Source: Acidobacteriota bacterium
GTDB taxonomy: Bacteria > Acidobacteriota > Blastocatellia > RBC074
Length of the DNA stretch: 6,136 nt
Assembly: GCA_017991275.1 (NCBI GenBank)
Contig: JAGNMH010000350.1
Location: forward strand, 1-6,136
Direction of reading: 5' to 3'
Both the position numbers and the translations under genes were made by a program. The notes under the pieces were generated by a model. It saw only the letters and a list, made by a program, of their open reading frames with translations. It was not told the DNA's origin and ran no database searches. Shown piece after piece: positions 6,002-6,136 of the stretch. Position 1 is the first letter of the stretch. Each line of letters starts with the position of its first letter.

Positions 6002-6030
6002 TTGCGGAGACAATTGACCAGAACTATACT
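6002..6030 (+). promoter_or_regulatory. Candidate sigma70-type promoter for the flavoprotein gene
   Basis: TTGCGG (6002-6007) and TATACT (6025-6030) are separated by 17 bases, the optimal spacing. A start near 6037 would leave a leader of about 36 bases before ATG at 6073. The -10 element overlaps the candidate leftward -10 at 6023-6028. Confidence 0.45.
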
Positions 6031-6051
6031 CGGTTGCCTCTCAAATTTGCC
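6023..6051 (-). promoter_or_regulatory. Candidate promoter for the VOC gene
   Basis: On the minus strand TATAGT (complement of 6023-6028) is a good -10 match, with a weak GGCAAA (complement of 6046-6051) 17 bases upstream. A start near 6016 gives a leader of about 50 bases before ATG at 5964. It shares bases 6025-6028 with the opposing -10. Confidence 0.3.
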
Positions 6052-6072
6052 TAGAAAACTATCAATCTGATT

Positions 6073-6136
6073 ATGACAAACCATAGCTCAAATTACGTAG
6101 ACGTTTTGATTGTAGGTGCAGGGCTTTCTGGCATCG
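6073..6136 (+). CDS. FAD-dependent oxidoreductase, likely flavin-containing monooxygenase type (N-terminus only)
   Basis: Only 21 complete codons are present before the right edge. After seven polar residues comes YVDVLIVGAGLSGI, a beta strand running into the GxGxxG loop (GAGLSG) of an N-terminal Rossmann fold that binds the ADP part of FAD. This start resembles flavin-containing and Baeyer-Villiger monooxygenases, in which GAGLSGI is common, but many FAD and NAD(P) oxidoreductases begin similarly, so the subclass is inference. No clear Shine-Dalgarno site precedes ATG at 6073; the start is chosen because it places the strand a few residues from the N-terminus, as is usual. It diverges from the VOC gene across about 108 bases. 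Confidence 0.7.
   Translation, partial: MTNHSSNYVDVLIVGAGLSGI

Noticed and set aside
5965..6084. 40-residue N-terminal extension of the VOC protein
   Set aside because: The internal ATG at 5964 has its own GGAGAG site, the extension is not VOC-like, and it would overlap the divergent flavoprotein start.

Overview
The window looks like a piece of chromosome from an environmental Gram-negative bacterium. Base composition is moderate, there are long leader regions, the surviving -10 hexamers are E. coli-like, and palindromic intergenic repeats follow two of the large genes. Gene content (DUF2167 protein, diheme peroxidase fused to a beta-helix, CMD-family protein) and sequence style remind me of Acidobacteriota, perhaps Blastocatellia. 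That assignment is an impression and was not tested by any search.

Layout from left to right: (1) the N-terminal 264 codons of a membrane sensor protein on the minus strand (1-792), probably a sensor histidine kinase, running off the left edge; (2) a 373-base divergent intergenic region; (3) a carboxymuconolactone-decarboxylase-family protein on the plus strand (1166-1720); (4) after a good sigma70-type promoter and a leader hairpin, a 774-residue protein joining a diheme cytochrome c peroxidase/MauG-type domain to a right-handed parallel beta-helix (1848-4172); (5) a 56-base nested palindrome just after its stop; (6) a secreted, membrane-anchored DUF2167 protein (4446-5453); (7) a second, unrelated 65-base palindromic element between convergent genes; (8) a small VOC-fold protein on the minus strand (5560-5964); (9) the first 21 codons of a flavin-dependent oxidoreductase on the plus strand, cut by the right edge (6073-6136).

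The genes do not form one clear pathway. Spacing and separate leaders suggest mostly single-gene transcription units. Several genes have redox or envelope themes: a c-type heme protein outside the cytoplasm, a CMD-fold protein, a membrane-anchored DUF2167 protein and a flavoprotein. I see no CRISPR array, tRNA, rRNA, transposase or phage gene.

The observation most worth following is the peroxidase/beta-helix fusion. Its C-terminal half resembles what I recall of the TIGR03805 beta-helix family, whose members are described as paired, sometimes fused, with a partner protein of unknown function. Next come the two intergenic palindromes, a similar 20-base leader motif upstream of two genes, and overlapping divergent -10 elements between the VOC and flavoprotein genes.
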